The notes under the pieces: generated by a model | Told to the model about the DNA's origin: nothing | The model's database searches: none | The model's input: only the letters and a program-made list of their open reading frames with translations | Program-made: the position numbers and the translations under genes | From: DATMTS01 sp035564555 | GTDB lineage: Bacteria > Actinomycetota > Actinomycetes > Actinomycetales > Microbacteriaceae | DNA: 53,158 nt | Assembly (NCBI GenBank): GCA_035564555.1 | Contig: DATMTS010000072.1 | Span: forward strand, 1 to 53,158 | Direction: 5' to 3' | Shown here: positions 32,547 through 40,757 of the stretch, in pieces | Numbering within the stretch: position 1 is the stretch's first letter | How the letters are laid out: every line of letters starts with the position of its first letter

Positions 32547-34226
32547 GTGATCAAGCGGCTGATCGGACGTGGGAGCATCGCTTCGCGGCTCTTCGCCGCC
32601 CAGCTGATCTTCGTGCTCGCGCTGAGCGGGCTGGCCATGCTCGGCCTCTGGTTCGACGCCCAGCAGCGTGTGCAGCAGGATGCCCGGCAGCGCACCCAGG
32701 CCGTCGCGGCATCCGTTTCAGACGACCCGTTCGTGGTGGCGGGCGTGCAGAAACCACATCCATCGTCGGTTCTGCAGCCGTACGCCGTGCAGATGATGGA
32801 GGACTCGCGAGTCGACTTCATCACCATCATGAGCCCGGCCGGCATCCGCTATACGCACCGCGACCCCGCGGAGATCGGTAAGACCTACATCGGCACGATC
32901 GCCCCGGCCCAGCACGGCCACCCGCTGACCGAGACGTACACCGGAACGCTCGGTCCCTCGGTTCGTTCGGTGTACCCGGTCTTCGGCGCCCATGGCACGG
33001 TGATCGCGCTGGTGTCGGCCGGTGTCACGGTGGGCAGCGTCGCCGCGTCGGTCAACGCCCGACTTCCGTTCGTGGTCGGAGCGGCCTTGCTGCTGCTGTT
33101 GCTCGGCGGGGTGGCTGCCGTGATGCTGCGGCGGTATTTGGATCACGTGACCCACGGCATGGGCGCCGAGGAGCTCGAGCGGATGTTCTCGTACTACGAG
33201 GCTGTGCTCTATTCGGTGCGCGAGGGCCTGTTGCTGGTCGATGCGACGGGCACTTTGACGCTCTACAACCAACGGGCCGCCGAGCTGCTGGGTCTGCCCA
33301 AGGCGGAGGCCGACGAACGCCGGGTCAGCATGCCGGTCTCCGAATTGCCGATCCCGCAGTCGCTGCGGGAGGTGCTGGCCGGCGGTGGAAGCGTGCACGA
33401 CCTGGTGCAGTTGACCGACGAGCGCGTGCTGGTGGTGAACCAGGAGCCGGCTCAGGCGCCACCCGGTGCGCGCCGCCCTTCCGGCAGGCTCGGCACGGTG
33501 ACGACCATCCGCGACCATACCGAACTGCAGCAGCTCACCGGTGAACTGGAGACCATGCGCACCCTGGCCGACTCGCTGCGCGCCCAGACGCACGAGTTCT
33601 CCAACAAGCTGCACACCATGGTGTCCCTCATCGAACTGAACCGCACCGAAGAGGCCCTGGACTTCGCCACCGAGGAGTTGCAGGTGAATCAACTGCTGGC
33701 CGACCAGGTGGTCGGAGCGATCGATGAGCCGGTGCTCGCGGCCCTCGTGCTCGGCAAGACGGCGCAGGCGCAGGAGCGCTCGGTTCGGCTGCGGTTGAAC
33801 GTATCGGCGACCGATCTTCGGCCGGGCGTCAATGCCGCCGATCTCGTCACGATCGTCGGCAACCTGCTCGACAACGCCATCGACTCGGCGGCCGACTCCG
33901 GCGAGACGGGCGCATGGGTCGGGCTCGACCTGGAGATGGGCGCGGATGCCGAGGGTGGGCGGCTATTCACCGTGGTCGTCTCCGACAGCGGTCCCGGTGT
34001 GCCCGCCGAACTCGTCGATGCGATCTTCGAGCGCGGGTACTCCACCAAGGGGTCCAACCGAAGCCGAGGATACGGACTGGCTCTGGTCGCGCAGACGGTG
34101 CGGCGCCTGCACGGCTCGATCCGGTATTCGAGTCTGGAACCGGGAGCCGCCTTCACCGTGACCCTCCCGGCGAGGGCTGCCGCATCGGCATCCATCGCCC
34201 CCGGCAAGGCGGGTGCGCATGATTAG
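32547..34226 (+). CDS. CitA/DcuS-type sensor histidine kinase
   Basis: A 559-residue membrane sensor. Membrane segments at about 15-35 and 176-195 enclose a periplasm-facing sCache domain with ITIMSPAGIRYTHRDPAEIGK (motif region about 92-112) as in DcuS/CitA/DctS. A PAS domain follows (about 215-325), then a SpoOB-type H-box with His about 349 (THEFSNKLHT) and an ATPase domain (NLLDNAIDSA, GPGVP, GYGLALV). Citrate or C4-dicarboxylate sensing is inferred from the family and from divergent dctA. The start is GTG; the earlier in-frame sequence is non-coding in character. Confidence 0.93.
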   Translation: MIKRLIGRGSIASRLFAAQLIFVLALSGLAMLGLWFDAQQRVQQDARQRTQAVAASVSDDPFVVAGVQKPHPSSVLQPYAVQMMEDSRVDFITIMSPAGIRYTHRDPAEIGKTYIGTIAPAQHGHPLTETYTGTLGPSVRSVYPVFGAHGTVIALVSAGVTVGSVAASVNARLPFVVGAALLLLLLGGVAAVMLRRYLDHVTHGMGAEELERMFSYYEAVLYSVREGLLLVDATGTLTLYNQRAAELLGLPKAEADERRVSMPVSELPIPQSLREVLAGGGSVHDLVQLTDERVLVVNQEPAQAPPGARRPSGRLGTVTTIRDHTELQQLTGELETMRTLADSLRAQTHEFSNKLHTMVSLIELNRTEEALDFATEELQVNQLLADQVVGAIDEPVLAALVLGKTAQAQERSVRLRLNVSATDLRPGVNAADLVTIVGNLLDNAIDSAADSGETGAWVGLDLEMGADAEGGRLFTVVVSDSGPGVPAELVDAIFERGYSTKGSNRSRGYGLALVAQTVRRLHGSIRYSSLEPGAAFTVTLPARAAASASIAPGKAGAHD

Positions 34227-34896
34227 GGTGCTGGTGGTCGAGGACGAGGCGATCGCGGCCGATGCGCACGCCGAGTACGTGCGCCGGATCGACGGTTTCG
34301 ACCTCGTCGGCGTCGCACGCACCGGCAATGATGCGCTGCGGCTGCTACGCGAGCTGCCCGGCGGCATCGACCTCGTCCTGCTCGACATGAACCTGCCCGA
34401 CATGCACGGACTGACGGTGATCGGGCGCATCCGCGCGCAGGGCGTTCCCGTCGACGTCATCGCCGTCACGGCGGTCAGGGAGCTGGCGATGGTGCGCAAC
34501 GCGCTGTCTCTCGGCGTCGTGCAGTACCTCATCAAACCGTTCACCTTCGCCGGCCTGCACGACAAGCTGAACCACTACCGTCGATTCCGGCAGTCCCTTC
34601 CCCAGGAATCGGCGCACACCACCCAGGAGGAGGTGGATCAGGCGCTTGCCGCGTTGCGCACGCCGTCGGCGCCCGCGATGCCGAAGGGCCTCTCGCACGA
34701 CACCCTGGAACGTGTTACGACGCTGCTGAGGACAGAGGGCCGTGCGCTGTCGGCGACGGAGGTCGCTGCGACTCTCGCCATCGCACGCGTCACGGCGCGG
34801 CGCTATCTGGAATACCTCGCCGAGAACGGGCGCCTCGCTCGAGCTCCGCGACACGGCACCCCGGGTCGCCCCGAACTGGAGTATCGCTGGTCCTGA
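34219..34896 (+). CDS. CitB/DcuR-type response regulator
   Basis: A 225-residue regulator: receiver domain with Asp about 56 (LLDMNLPDMHG) and Lys about 106 (YLIKPF), then a linker and a C-terminal helix-turn-helix (SATEVAATLAIARVTARRYLEYL region, about 175-200) typical of CitB/DcuR. Its ATG overlaps the kinase stop by 8 bp. The expected job is control of dctA in response to dicarboxylates. Confidence 0.93.
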   Translation: MIRVLVVEDEAIAADAHAEYVRRIDGFDLVGVARTGNDALRLLRELPGGIDLVLLDMNLPDMHGLTVIGRIRAQGVPVDVIAVTAVRELAMVRNALSLGVVQYLIKPFTFAGLHDKLNHYRRFRQSLPQESAHTTQEEVDQALAALRTPSAPAMPKGLSHDTLERVTTLLRTEGRALSATEVAATLAIARVTARRYLEYLAENGRLARAPRHGTPGRPELEYRWS

Positions 34897-34948
34897 GCGC
34901 GACGCGCGAGTTCAGAAGGGCCTCTAAAACGATGCCTCCGGAACGACG

Positions 34949-34981
34949 AAGCCCCCGTCATCCAATGGGATGCGGGGGCTT
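34949..34981. terminator. Bidirectional terminator between dctR-like gene and rplQ
   Basis: AAGCCCCCG-T-CATCC / GGATG-CGGGGGCTT forms a 14-bp stem with a single bulge and a 4-nt loop (aatg). It serves the end of the sensor operon on one strand and the end of the alpha operon (rplQ) on the other. Confidence 0.8.
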
Positions 34982-34997
34982 AGCCGGCTTGATGGTT

Positions 34998-35603
34998 CTA
35001 CTTGGCCTCGGATGCCTCATCGGCGACGGCCGCAGTCTCTTCCGGAGCATCACCGGCGTCGGTCGACTCGGCGTCTGCCTCGGTCGCTTCGACGGCCTGC
35101 TCGGCCTCGACCTGCGACTCCTCGGACTGCACGGCCTCGTCGGCGGCGGGCTCGGTGGCCTCGGTCGCTTCTTCGGCCGGCGTCTGCTCGACGGGTGCGG
35201 CCTTGGCGCCGTTCCGCTTCGACGCCGACTTCACCTTCGGGGTGACCGGCTCGAGAACGAGTTCGATCACGGCCATCGGCGCGTTGTCGCCCTTGCGGTA
35301 ACCGGTCTTGATGATGCGGGTGTAGCCGCCCTCGCGTTCGGCCAGCAGCGGCGCGATCTCGGTGAAGAGCTCGTGCACCACGCCCTTGTCGTGGATGACG
35401 GCGAGCACACGACGACGTGCGTGCAGGTCGCCGCGCTTGGCGAAGGTGATCAGGCGCTCGGCGAGCGGACGCAGGCGCTTGGCCTTGGTCTCGGTCGTCT
35501 GGATGCGCTTGTGCGTGTACAGGGCCGCGGCGAGGTTGGCGAGCATCAGGCGCTCGTGCGCCGGACCGCCACCGAGGCGGGGACCCTTTGTGGGCTTAGG
35601 CAT
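34998..35603 (-). CDS. rplQ: 50S ribosomal protein L17 with acidic tail
   Basis: A 201-residue protein. The L17 core occupies residues 1-120 (MPKPTKGPRLGGGPAHERLM, with LITFAKRGDLHARR). The last 70 or so residues are a Glu/Ala/Thr-rich acidic tail not found in most bacterial L17 proteins (about 120 residues). It is the last gene of the infA-rplQ unit, 35 bp after rpoA, followed by a strong terminator. Confidence 0.97.
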   Translation of the reverse strand: MPKPTKGPRLGGGPAHERLMLANLAAALYTHKRIQTTETKAKRLRPLAERLITFAKRGDLHARRRVLAVIHDKGVVHELFTEIAPLLAEREGGYTRIIKTGYRKGDNAPMAVIELVLEPVTPKVKSASKRNGAKAAPVEQTPAEEATEATEPAADEAVQSEESQVEAEQAVEATEADAESTDAGDAPEETAAVADEASEAK

Positions 35604-35638
35604 TGTCGTGTTTCTCCAGTGTCAGAAAGGGGGAAGGC

Positions 35639-36628
35639 CTAGACGGTCTCGTCGTCGTAGCCGCTGTAGAAGTGGGCGCCGTCGAACCCGGGGACCGAGT
35701 CCTTGAGCGACAGGCCCATCTCCGTCAGCTTGTCCTTGACCTCATCCACCGACTTCTGTCCGAAGTTGCGGATGTTCATGAGCTGCGTCTCAGAGAGCGA
35801 GACGAGTTCGCTGACGTTGTTGATGCCCTCGCGCTTGAGGCAGTTGTACGAGCGCACCGAGAGATCGAGGTCTTCGATCGGCATCGACAACTCGGAGCTG
35901 AGCACGGCGTCGACCGGAGCGGGGCCGATCTCGATGCCCTCCGCCTGGTTGTTCAGCTCACGAGCGAGCCCGAACAGTTCGGTGAGGGTACGGCCGGCGG
36001 ACGCGATGGCGTCGCGCGGCGTGATGGCCGACTTGGTCTCCACGTCGACCACGAGGCGGTCGAAGTCGGTGCGCTCACCGGCACGCGTCGCTTCGACGCG
36101 GTAGGTGACCTTGAGCACGGGCGAGTAGATCGAGTCGATCGGGATCTGGCCCGCCTCGCTGTACTCGTTGCGGTTCTGCTGCGCCGAGACGTAGCCGCGG
36201 CCGCGCTCGATCGTGAGCTCGACCTCGAGCTTCGCCTTGTCGTTCAGCGTCGCGATGACCAGCTCCGGGTTGTGGATCTCCACACCGGCGGGAGCCGAGA
36301 TGTCGGCGGCCGTGACCTCGCCCGCGCCCTGCTTGCGCAGGTAGGCGGTGATCGGCTCGTCGTGCTCGCTGGAGACCACGAGGCCCTTGATGTTCAGGAT
36401 GACCTCGGTGACGTCTTCCTTCACGCCCGGCACGGTGCTGAACTCGTGCAGCACGCCGTCGATGCGGATGCTCGTGACGGCCGCTCCGGGAATCGAGGAG
36501 AGGAGGGTACGACGCAGGGAGTTCCCGAGGGTGTAACCGAAGCCCGGCTCGAGCGGTTCGATCACGAACCGCGAACGGAACTCCGAGATGTTCTCCTCGG
36601 TGAGCGTTGGGCGCTGTGCAATGAGCAC
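35639..36628 (-). CDS. rpoA: RNA polymerase alpha subunit
   Basis: A 329-residue subunit. The N-terminal assembly domain contains EPLEPGFGYTLGNSLRRTLLSSIPGAAVT (key motif GNSLRRTLLSS, about 38-48); the C-terminal domain that contacts promoter DNA and regulators starts near residue 245 (IEDLDLSVRSYNCLKREGINNVSELV). The start is GTG with AAAGGAAA upstream. rpsD, which precedes rpoA in many bacteria, is absent; instead a 164-bp gap with inverted repeats separates it from rpsK. Confidence 0.98.
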   Translation of the reverse strand: MLIAQRPTLTEENISEFRSRFVIEPLEPGFGYTLGNSLRRTLLSSIPGAAVTSIRIDGVLHEFSTVPGVKEDVTEVILNIKGLVVSSEHDEPITAYLRKQGAGEVTAADISAPAGVEIHNPELVIATLNDKAKLEVELTIERGRGYVSAQQNRNEYSEAGQIPIDSIYSPVLKVTYRVEATRAGERTDFDRLVVDVETKSAITPRDAIASAGRTLTELFGLARELNNQAEGIEIGPAPVDAVLSSELSMPIEDLDLSVRSYNCLKREGINNVSELVSLSETQLMNIRNFGQKSVDEVKDKLTEMGLSLKDSVPGFDGAHFYSGYDDETV

Positions 36629-36646
36629 TGTTGTTTCCTTTCGGCT

Positions 36647-36668
36647 AAGTGTCCGCTATATGACACTT
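36647..36668. promoter_or_regulatory. Inverted repeat in rpoA leader
   Basis: AAGTGTC (36647-36653) and GACACTT (36662-36668) with an 8-nt centre lie just before the rpoA ribosome site. The centre contains a TATAGC-like box on the minus strand, so this may be an operator on an internal promoter, or an mRNA hairpin. Confidence 0.35.
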
Positions 36669-36726
36669 GCTCTGCTGAAGTGTGTTGAGTTGTATTAGCT
36701 CGCGAACGACGACCGCGAAGCGGCCG

Positions 36727-36782
36727 CCGCTCGCGAGCGGAGAATGTAGTCGGTCGATCTGCTCGCTCTTCGCTACCCGACC
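36727..36782. repeat. Palindrome and degenerate REP-like element between rpsK and rpoA
   Basis: A perfect 14-bp palindrome CCGCTCGCGAGCGG (36727-36740) is followed by 31 bp (36752-36782) that begin GGTCGATCTGCTCGCT and end CTACCCGACC. The latter looks like a degraded copy, in inverse orientation, of the repeat at 45132-45174. Confidence 0.5.
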
Positions 36783-36792
36783 GGCGAAGCGA

Positions 36793-37191
36793 TCAGACGC
36801 GCCTGCGCTTGGGCGGACGGCATCCGTTGTGAGCCTGCGGGGTCACGTCGTTGATCGACCCGACCTCGAGGCCGGCCGCCTGCAGCGAACGGATCGCCGT
36901 CTCGCGACCCGAGCCGGGGCCCTTGACGAAGACGTCGACCTTCTTCATGCCGTGCTCCTGAGCCTGACGCGCGGCCGACTCGGCGGCCAGCTGTGCGGCG
37001 AACGGAGTCGACTTGCGCGAGCCCTTGAAGCCGACGCCACCGGAGGAGGCCCAGCTGATGACCGCACCGTTGGTGTCGGTGATCGAAACGATCGTGTTGT
37101 TGAACGTCGACTTGATGTGGGCCTGGCCCACGGCGATGTTCTTCTTTTCCTTCTTGCGCGGCTTGCGAGCAGCCGTCTTGGGGGTAGCCAT
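36793..37191 (-). CDS. rpsK: 30S ribosomal protein S11
   Basis: A 132-residue platform protein. KKNIAVGQAHIKSTFNNTIVSITD, ISWASSGGVGFKGSRKSTPFAAQ (motif SSGGVGFKGSRKSTPF) and the ending HNGCRPPKRRRV are diagnostic. It starts 43 bp after rpsM. Longer in-frame readings upstream are shadows of rpsM. Confidence 0.98.
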   Translation of the reverse strand: MATPKTAARKPRKKEKKNIAVGQAHIKSTFNNTIVSITDTNGAVISWASSGGVGFKGSRKSTPFAAQLAAESAARQAQEHGMKKVDVFVKGPGSGRETAIRSLQAAGLEVGSINDVTPQAHNGCRPPKRRRV

Positions 37192-37234
37192 GATGTCTCC
37201 TGAATCCTTTGCGTGCCTGGACGCCGGCCGAGGC

Positions 37235-37609
37235 CTAGCGGGCCTTCTTCTTGCCGGCGACGGTGCGCTTCGGGCCCTTGCGGGTGCGCGCATTGGTCTT
37301 GGTGCGCTGACCGCGCACGGGCAGGCCGCGACGGTGGCGGATACCCTCGTAGGAGCCGATCTCGACCTTGCGGCGGATGTCGGCTGCAACCTCGCGGCGC
37401 AGGTCGCCCTCCACCTTGTAGCTGCCTTCGATGTGGTCGCGAAGCGCGACCAGCTGGTCGTCGGTGAGATCCTTCACGCGGATGTCTCCCGAGATTCCGG
37501 TTTCGGCGAGGGTCTTCAAGGCCCTCGTGCGGCCAACACCGTAGATGTACGTCAGTGCGACCTCCACGCGCTTCTCGCGCGGGATGTCGACGCCTGCCAG
37601 ACGTGCCAT
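37235..37609 (-). CDS. rpsM: 30S ribosomal protein S13
   Basis: A 124-residue head protein. MARLAGVDIPREKRVEVALTYIYGVG and GIRHRRGLPVRGQRTKTNARTRKGP (motif RHRRGLPVRGQRT) are typical. It is preceded by a 173-bp space after rpmJ with unusual inverted repeats, which may be its leader or a promoter region. Confidence 0.98.
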   Translation of the reverse strand: MARLAGVDIPREKRVEVALTYIYGVGRTRALKTLAETGISGDIRVKDLTDDQLVALRDHIEGSYKVEGDLRREVAADIRRKVEIGSYEGIRHRRGLPVRGQRTKTNARTRKGPKRTVAGKKKAR

Positions 37610-37642
37610 TGTGGCTTCTCCTGTAATGAGTGGAGGTGTGGA

Positions 37643-37768
37643 GCAATCCCGGTGCCTCGGCCTCCAACCGAAGGTGTCCCCGCGTCAGCGGTTCTGGGAT
37701 TGCCTTTTTCGATATCGAGTTGTGAGTCCGGATGCGGTCGCGGCCCCGATGCGGTCACTGCGCGACCG
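37643..37768 (-). promoter_or_regulatory. Structured spacer between rpmJ and rpsM
   Basis: Two sets of inverted repeats: GCAATCCC (37643-37650) with GGGATTGC (37696-37703), enclosing a smaller stem around CCTCGG/CCGAAGG; and CGGTCGCG (37735-37742) with CGCGACCG (37761-37768). A direct repeat GATGCGGTC also occurs twice. On the minus strand these would fold in the rpsM leader. Possible autoregulatory RNA. Confidence 0.35.
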
Positions 37769-37782
37769 ACTCGAGAGGAGCG

Positions 37783-37896
37783 TCAGCCCTGGCGTTGCTT
37801 GTGTCGCGGGTTTTCGCAGATGACCATGACGCGGCCGTTGCGACGGATGACCTTGCACTTGTCGCAGATCTTCTTGACTGAGGGCTTGACCTTCAT
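37783..37896 (-). CDS. rpmJ: 50S ribosomal protein L36 (zinc-type)
   Basis: A 37-residue protein beginning MKVKPSVKKICDKCKVIRR. Cys pairs CDKC and the later C and H (VICENPRHKQ) form the zinc ribbon, so this is the C+ paralogue. It is 60 bp downstream of infA. An SD-like GGAAAG precedes the ATG. Confidence 0.97.
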   Translation of the reverse strand: MKVKPSVKKICDKCKVIRRNGRVMVICENPRHKQRQG

Positions 37897-37956
37897 GAGT
37901 TGCTTTCCTTAGCTGTCTTCGTACCCGCGGCGCGGGCCGTTACTTCTCAGCAGGCG

Positions 37957-38178
37957 TTACTTGTAGCGGTAGACGATACGGCCGCGGGTCAGATCGTATG
38001 GGCTCAACTCGACGATCACACGGTCCTCCGGGAGGATGCGGATGTAGTGCTGACGCATCTTGCCTGAAATGTGGGCAAGAACTTTGTGTCCGTTGGTCAG
38101 CTCAACGCGGAACATCGCATTGGGCAGAGCTTCGATCACAGAGCCTTCGATCTCGATGACACCGTCTTTTTTGGCCAT
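37957..38178 (-). CDS. infA: Translation initiation factor IF-1
   Basis: A 73-residue S1-like OB-fold factor that occupies the A site during initiation. The sequence MAKKDGVIEIEGSVIEALPN with LSPYDLTRGRIVYRYK at the end is a full-length IF-1. It heads the infA-rpmJ-rpsM-rpsK-rpoA-rplQ unit, with a good promoter about 107 bp upstream. Confidence 0.98.
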   Translation of the reverse strand: MAKKDGVIEIEGSVIEALPNAMFRVELTNGHKVLAHISGKMRQHYIRILPEDRVIVELSPYDLTRGRIVYRYK

Positions 38179-38284
38179 AGCCTCACTGTCGCTTAAGCAT
38201 TTGACTGCTGGTCGTGCGTTGGATTCGGTGCCGATTCGCAAGTCTGCGCGCACGTCTGAATGGAGTGCCAGACACCAAAGATCA

Positions 38285-38314
38285 ATCTTATGCCATCGGC
38301 AGCGCTAACGCCAA
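38285..38314 (-). promoter_or_regulatory. Promoter of infA operon
   Basis: On the minus strand TTGGCG (38309-38314) and TAAGAT (38285-38290) are 18 bp apart. The transcript would carry a leader of about 100 nt before infA. Confidence 0.75.
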
Positions 38315-38361
38315 TCGGCCCCGGAACCCGGTCATCACGCCCGGCGTGTCGCGAAAGCGGA

Positions 38362-39255
38362 TCAGGCGTCCCTGGCCATCAGAGCCGCGTTCATGCGGTT
38401 GGTCATGTCGGCGTCGTGCGCGATCCGGGAGCCGTCGATGTCGATCACCGGCGCCGCCAGCCGCACGCTGGAGACGAGCCAGATGCCGTCGGCGTGGACG
38501 AGTTCCTCAGCGGGCACGAGCGCCTCCTCGGCGCGAAAGCCGGCACCGCGGTAGAACTCGAACAGACTGAGCTGGCTGGTGCCGGGCAGGATGCCGATGT
38601 CGGTGCGCGGCGTCGTGAACACGTCCCCGTGACGCATGATCACCGTCGAGGTCGGTGCTTCCATCACGAAACCGTCGGAGCTGACGAAGATCACGTCGTC
38701 GGCGTCCCGGCGTGCCGCCTCGCGCAGCGCCGCCATGTTGACCGCGTACGACAACGTCTTAGCCCCCGCCAGCAACCACGGCGCGCGACGCGCGACGTCG
38801 CTCGAGTATCCGCGGTCGAGCGTGACCACCCGGATGCCGTCCTGTCGTTCGGCGAAGTCGCGTTCTGTCACGGTCGCGACGATCCAGGCGGTGGGCACGC
38901 CGGTGCCTTCGACCCCGCGGGTGAGCACGAGTTTGATGCCGCCCTGACGGTCGTCGGGCAAAGCGTCGGCGGCGATCGCGACCGCGACCCGCCATTGCGC
39001 GAGGTTGGGTTCGGGCAGGTCGAGCAGCGCCGCCGAGTTGGCCAACCGGTCCAGGTGCGCGTCAACGGCTTGCGCATGACCTGCGAGCACGCCGAACGTC
39101 TCGAAGACGCCGTCCCCGCGAGACGCGCCGAGGTCGGTGACGGTGAGGGTCGGGGCAGCCGTCGAGGCACGGTGCACCGTCGACTCGAACCCGCCGAGCG
39201 GCGCTGCCGAGTGGGCCGGCAGCGGGTCGATCATGTACACGACGGGTTCACTCAT
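38362..39255 (-). CDS. Class IV PLP aminotransferase, probable aminodeoxychorismate lyase
   Basis: A 297-residue fold-type IV PLP enzyme. SRGDGVFETFGV near residue 46 and KTLSYAVNMAALREA (PLP lysine) are typical of PabC-like lyases, as is GFVMEAPTSTVIM, where the usual E-T-S/T loop binds the cofactor phosphate. PabC makes 4-aminobenzoate for folate; a D-amino-acid or branched-chain aminotransferase role cannot be excluded. It starts 18 bp after map and ends the leftward secY-adk-map unit, with no obvious terminator before the infA promoter region. Confidence 0.8.
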   Translation of the reverse strand: MSEPVVYMIDPLPAHSAAPLGGFESTVHRASTAAPTLTVTDLGASRGDGVFETFGVLAGHAQAVDAHLDRLANSAALLDLPEPNLAQWRVAVAIAADALPDDRQGGIKLVLTRGVEGTGVPTAWIVATVTERDFAERQDGIRVVTLDRGYSSDVARRAPWLLAGAKTLSYAVNMAALREAARRDADDVIFVSSDGFVMEAPTSTVIMRHGDVFTTPRTDIGILPGTSQLSLFEFYRGAGFRAEEALVPAEELVHADGIWLVSSVRLAAPVIDIDGSRIAHDADMTNRMNAALMARDA

Positions 39256-39273
39256 GCGAGTTCCTCCTTGATG

Positions 39274-40104
39274 TCAGGCGATGGGAGCTGGCGTGATGCC
39301 GAACGGCGCGAGCCCGGCGGCCCCGCCGTCGTGAGCGGTCAGCACCCAGATGCCGTCCCGGTGCACGGCTACGCTGTGCTCCCAATGCGCGGCGGCCGCC
39401 CCGTCTTCTGTGACGACCGTCCAGCCGTCCTCGCGCACCACGGTGTCCGGAGATCCGGCGACGACCATCGGCTCGATCGCCACGACGAGACCGGGTCGCA
39501 CCTCCGGACCCTTCTGCCGCACCCGGTAGTTGAATACCGGAGGCGCTTCGTGCATGCTGCGGCCGATGCCGTGGCCGATGTAGTCGGTGAGGATGCCGTA
39601 GTCTCCCCGGCTGCGCACGTAGTCCTCGATGGCCTCGCCGACCTCGTTCAGGTGCGACGCCCGCGCCAGGCGCGCGATCCCGTGCCACAGCGAGAGTTCG
39701 GTCACCTCGCACAGGCGGCGCCGCTCCTCCACGATCTCGGGATGTTGCGGGTCGTCGAGCACGACGCTGAAGGCGGCGTCGCCGTTCCAGCCGTCGAGGA
39801 TCGCACCGCTGTCCACCGAGACGATGTCGCCCGGTTCCAGCACCCGGTCGCCGGGGATGCCGTGCACCACCTCGTCGTTCACCGATGCGCAGATCGTGTG
39901 GTGGTAGCCGTGTTCGAGCTTGAAGTTGGGGCTGGCACCGTCAGCGACGATCGCCGCCTCGGCGGCGGCATCCAGTTCGAGGGTGGTCACGCCGGCTCTC
40001 GCCGCCGCTCGCGCCGCGTCCAGGCTCCGAGCGGTGATCGCCCCGGGCTGAACCATCAGCCGCAACTGCGCCGGGGACTTGTAGATCGATCGCTTGAAGC
40101 TCAC
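39274..40104 (-). CDS. map: Methionine aminopeptidase type I
   Basis: A 276-residue metalloenzyme that removes the initiator Met. The metal ligands are visible as DSGAILDGWNGDAAFSV (two Asp), GHGIGRSMHEAP (His) and late Glu residues (IEPM, TEDGAAAAHWEHSVAV). ICASVNDEVVHGIPG fits the type I family. It lies 14 bp after adk. Confidence 0.97.
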   Translation of the reverse strand: MSFKRSIYKSPAQLRLMVQPGAITARSLDAARAAARAGVTTLELDAAAEAAIVADGASPNFKLEHGYHHTICASVNDEVVHGIPGDRVLEPGDIVSVDSGAILDGWNGDAAFSVVLDDPQHPEIVEERRRLCEVTELSLWHGIARLARASHLNEVGEAIEDYVRSRGDYGILTDYIGHGIGRSMHEAPPVFNYRVRQKGPEVRPGLVVAIEPMVVAGSPDTVVREDGWTVVTEDGAAAAHWEHSVAVHRDGIWVLTAHDGGAAGLAPFGITPAPIA

Positions 40105-40118
40105 GCGACGGCCATCTC

Positions 40119-40757
40119 TCAGGCCACGAAACAGGGGTCGATCTCGCCGATGCCGCGCTCGGCCAGGGCGGCGCGGATGCGCGCGGCGATGGCGTCGACC
40201 TCGCCGAGCCCGTCCACCTCGACGAGCAGCCCGCGTTCACGGTATACCTCGATCAGCGGAGCCGTCTCGCGGATGTAGACCTCTTGGCGATGCCGGATCG
40301 CCTGCTCGGTGTCATCAGCACGCCCCTGTTCGGCTGCGCGCTTGCTGAGACGGGCGACGATCTCATCCTGCTCGGCGACCAGGCGGATCACCGCTTCCAG
40401 GGCCTGGTCTCGATCGGCGAGCAAGGCGTCGAGATAGTGCACCTGCTCGAGCGTGCGGGGATAGCCGTCGAGCAGGAAGCCGTTGACGGCATCCGGCTCG
40501 TTGAGCCGCTCGGTGACGATGCGGTTCGTCAATTCGTCAGGAACATAGTCGCCTGCATCGACGATGGCTTTGACCTGCACGCCCAGCGGCGTGAGGTTGT
40601 TGATGTGGTAGCGAAAGATGTCACCCGTGGAGACATCCGGGATGCCGAAGGTCTCGCCGATGAATTTGGCCTGAGTACCCTTGCCCGACCCGGGAGGGCC
40701 GACGATGAGCAGTCGCGCCCCGCGCTTACGGTTTCGCTCGTCCACACCTTCGCTCAT
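40119..40757 (-). CDS. adk: Adenylate kinase
   Basis: A 212-residue nucleotide kinase (ATP + AMP to 2 ADP). The P-loop GPPGSGKGTQ is at about residues 18-27, the AMP site FLLDGYPRTLEQ follows, and the LID is the short actinobacterial form without zinc Cys residues (KRAAEQGRADDTE). The first 14 residues are an extra basic leader. It overlaps secY by 4 bp. Confidence 0.96.
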   Translation of the reverse strand: MSEGVDERNRKRGARLLIVGPPGSGKGTQAKFIGETFGIPDVSTGDIFRYHINNLTPLGVQVKAIVDAGDYVPDELTNRIVTERLNEPDAVNGFLLDGYPRTLEQVHYLDALLADRDQALEAVIRLVAEQDEIVARLSKRAAEQGRADDTEQAIRHRQEVYIRETAPLIEVYRERGLLVEVDGLGEVDAIAARIRAALAERGIGEIDPCFVA

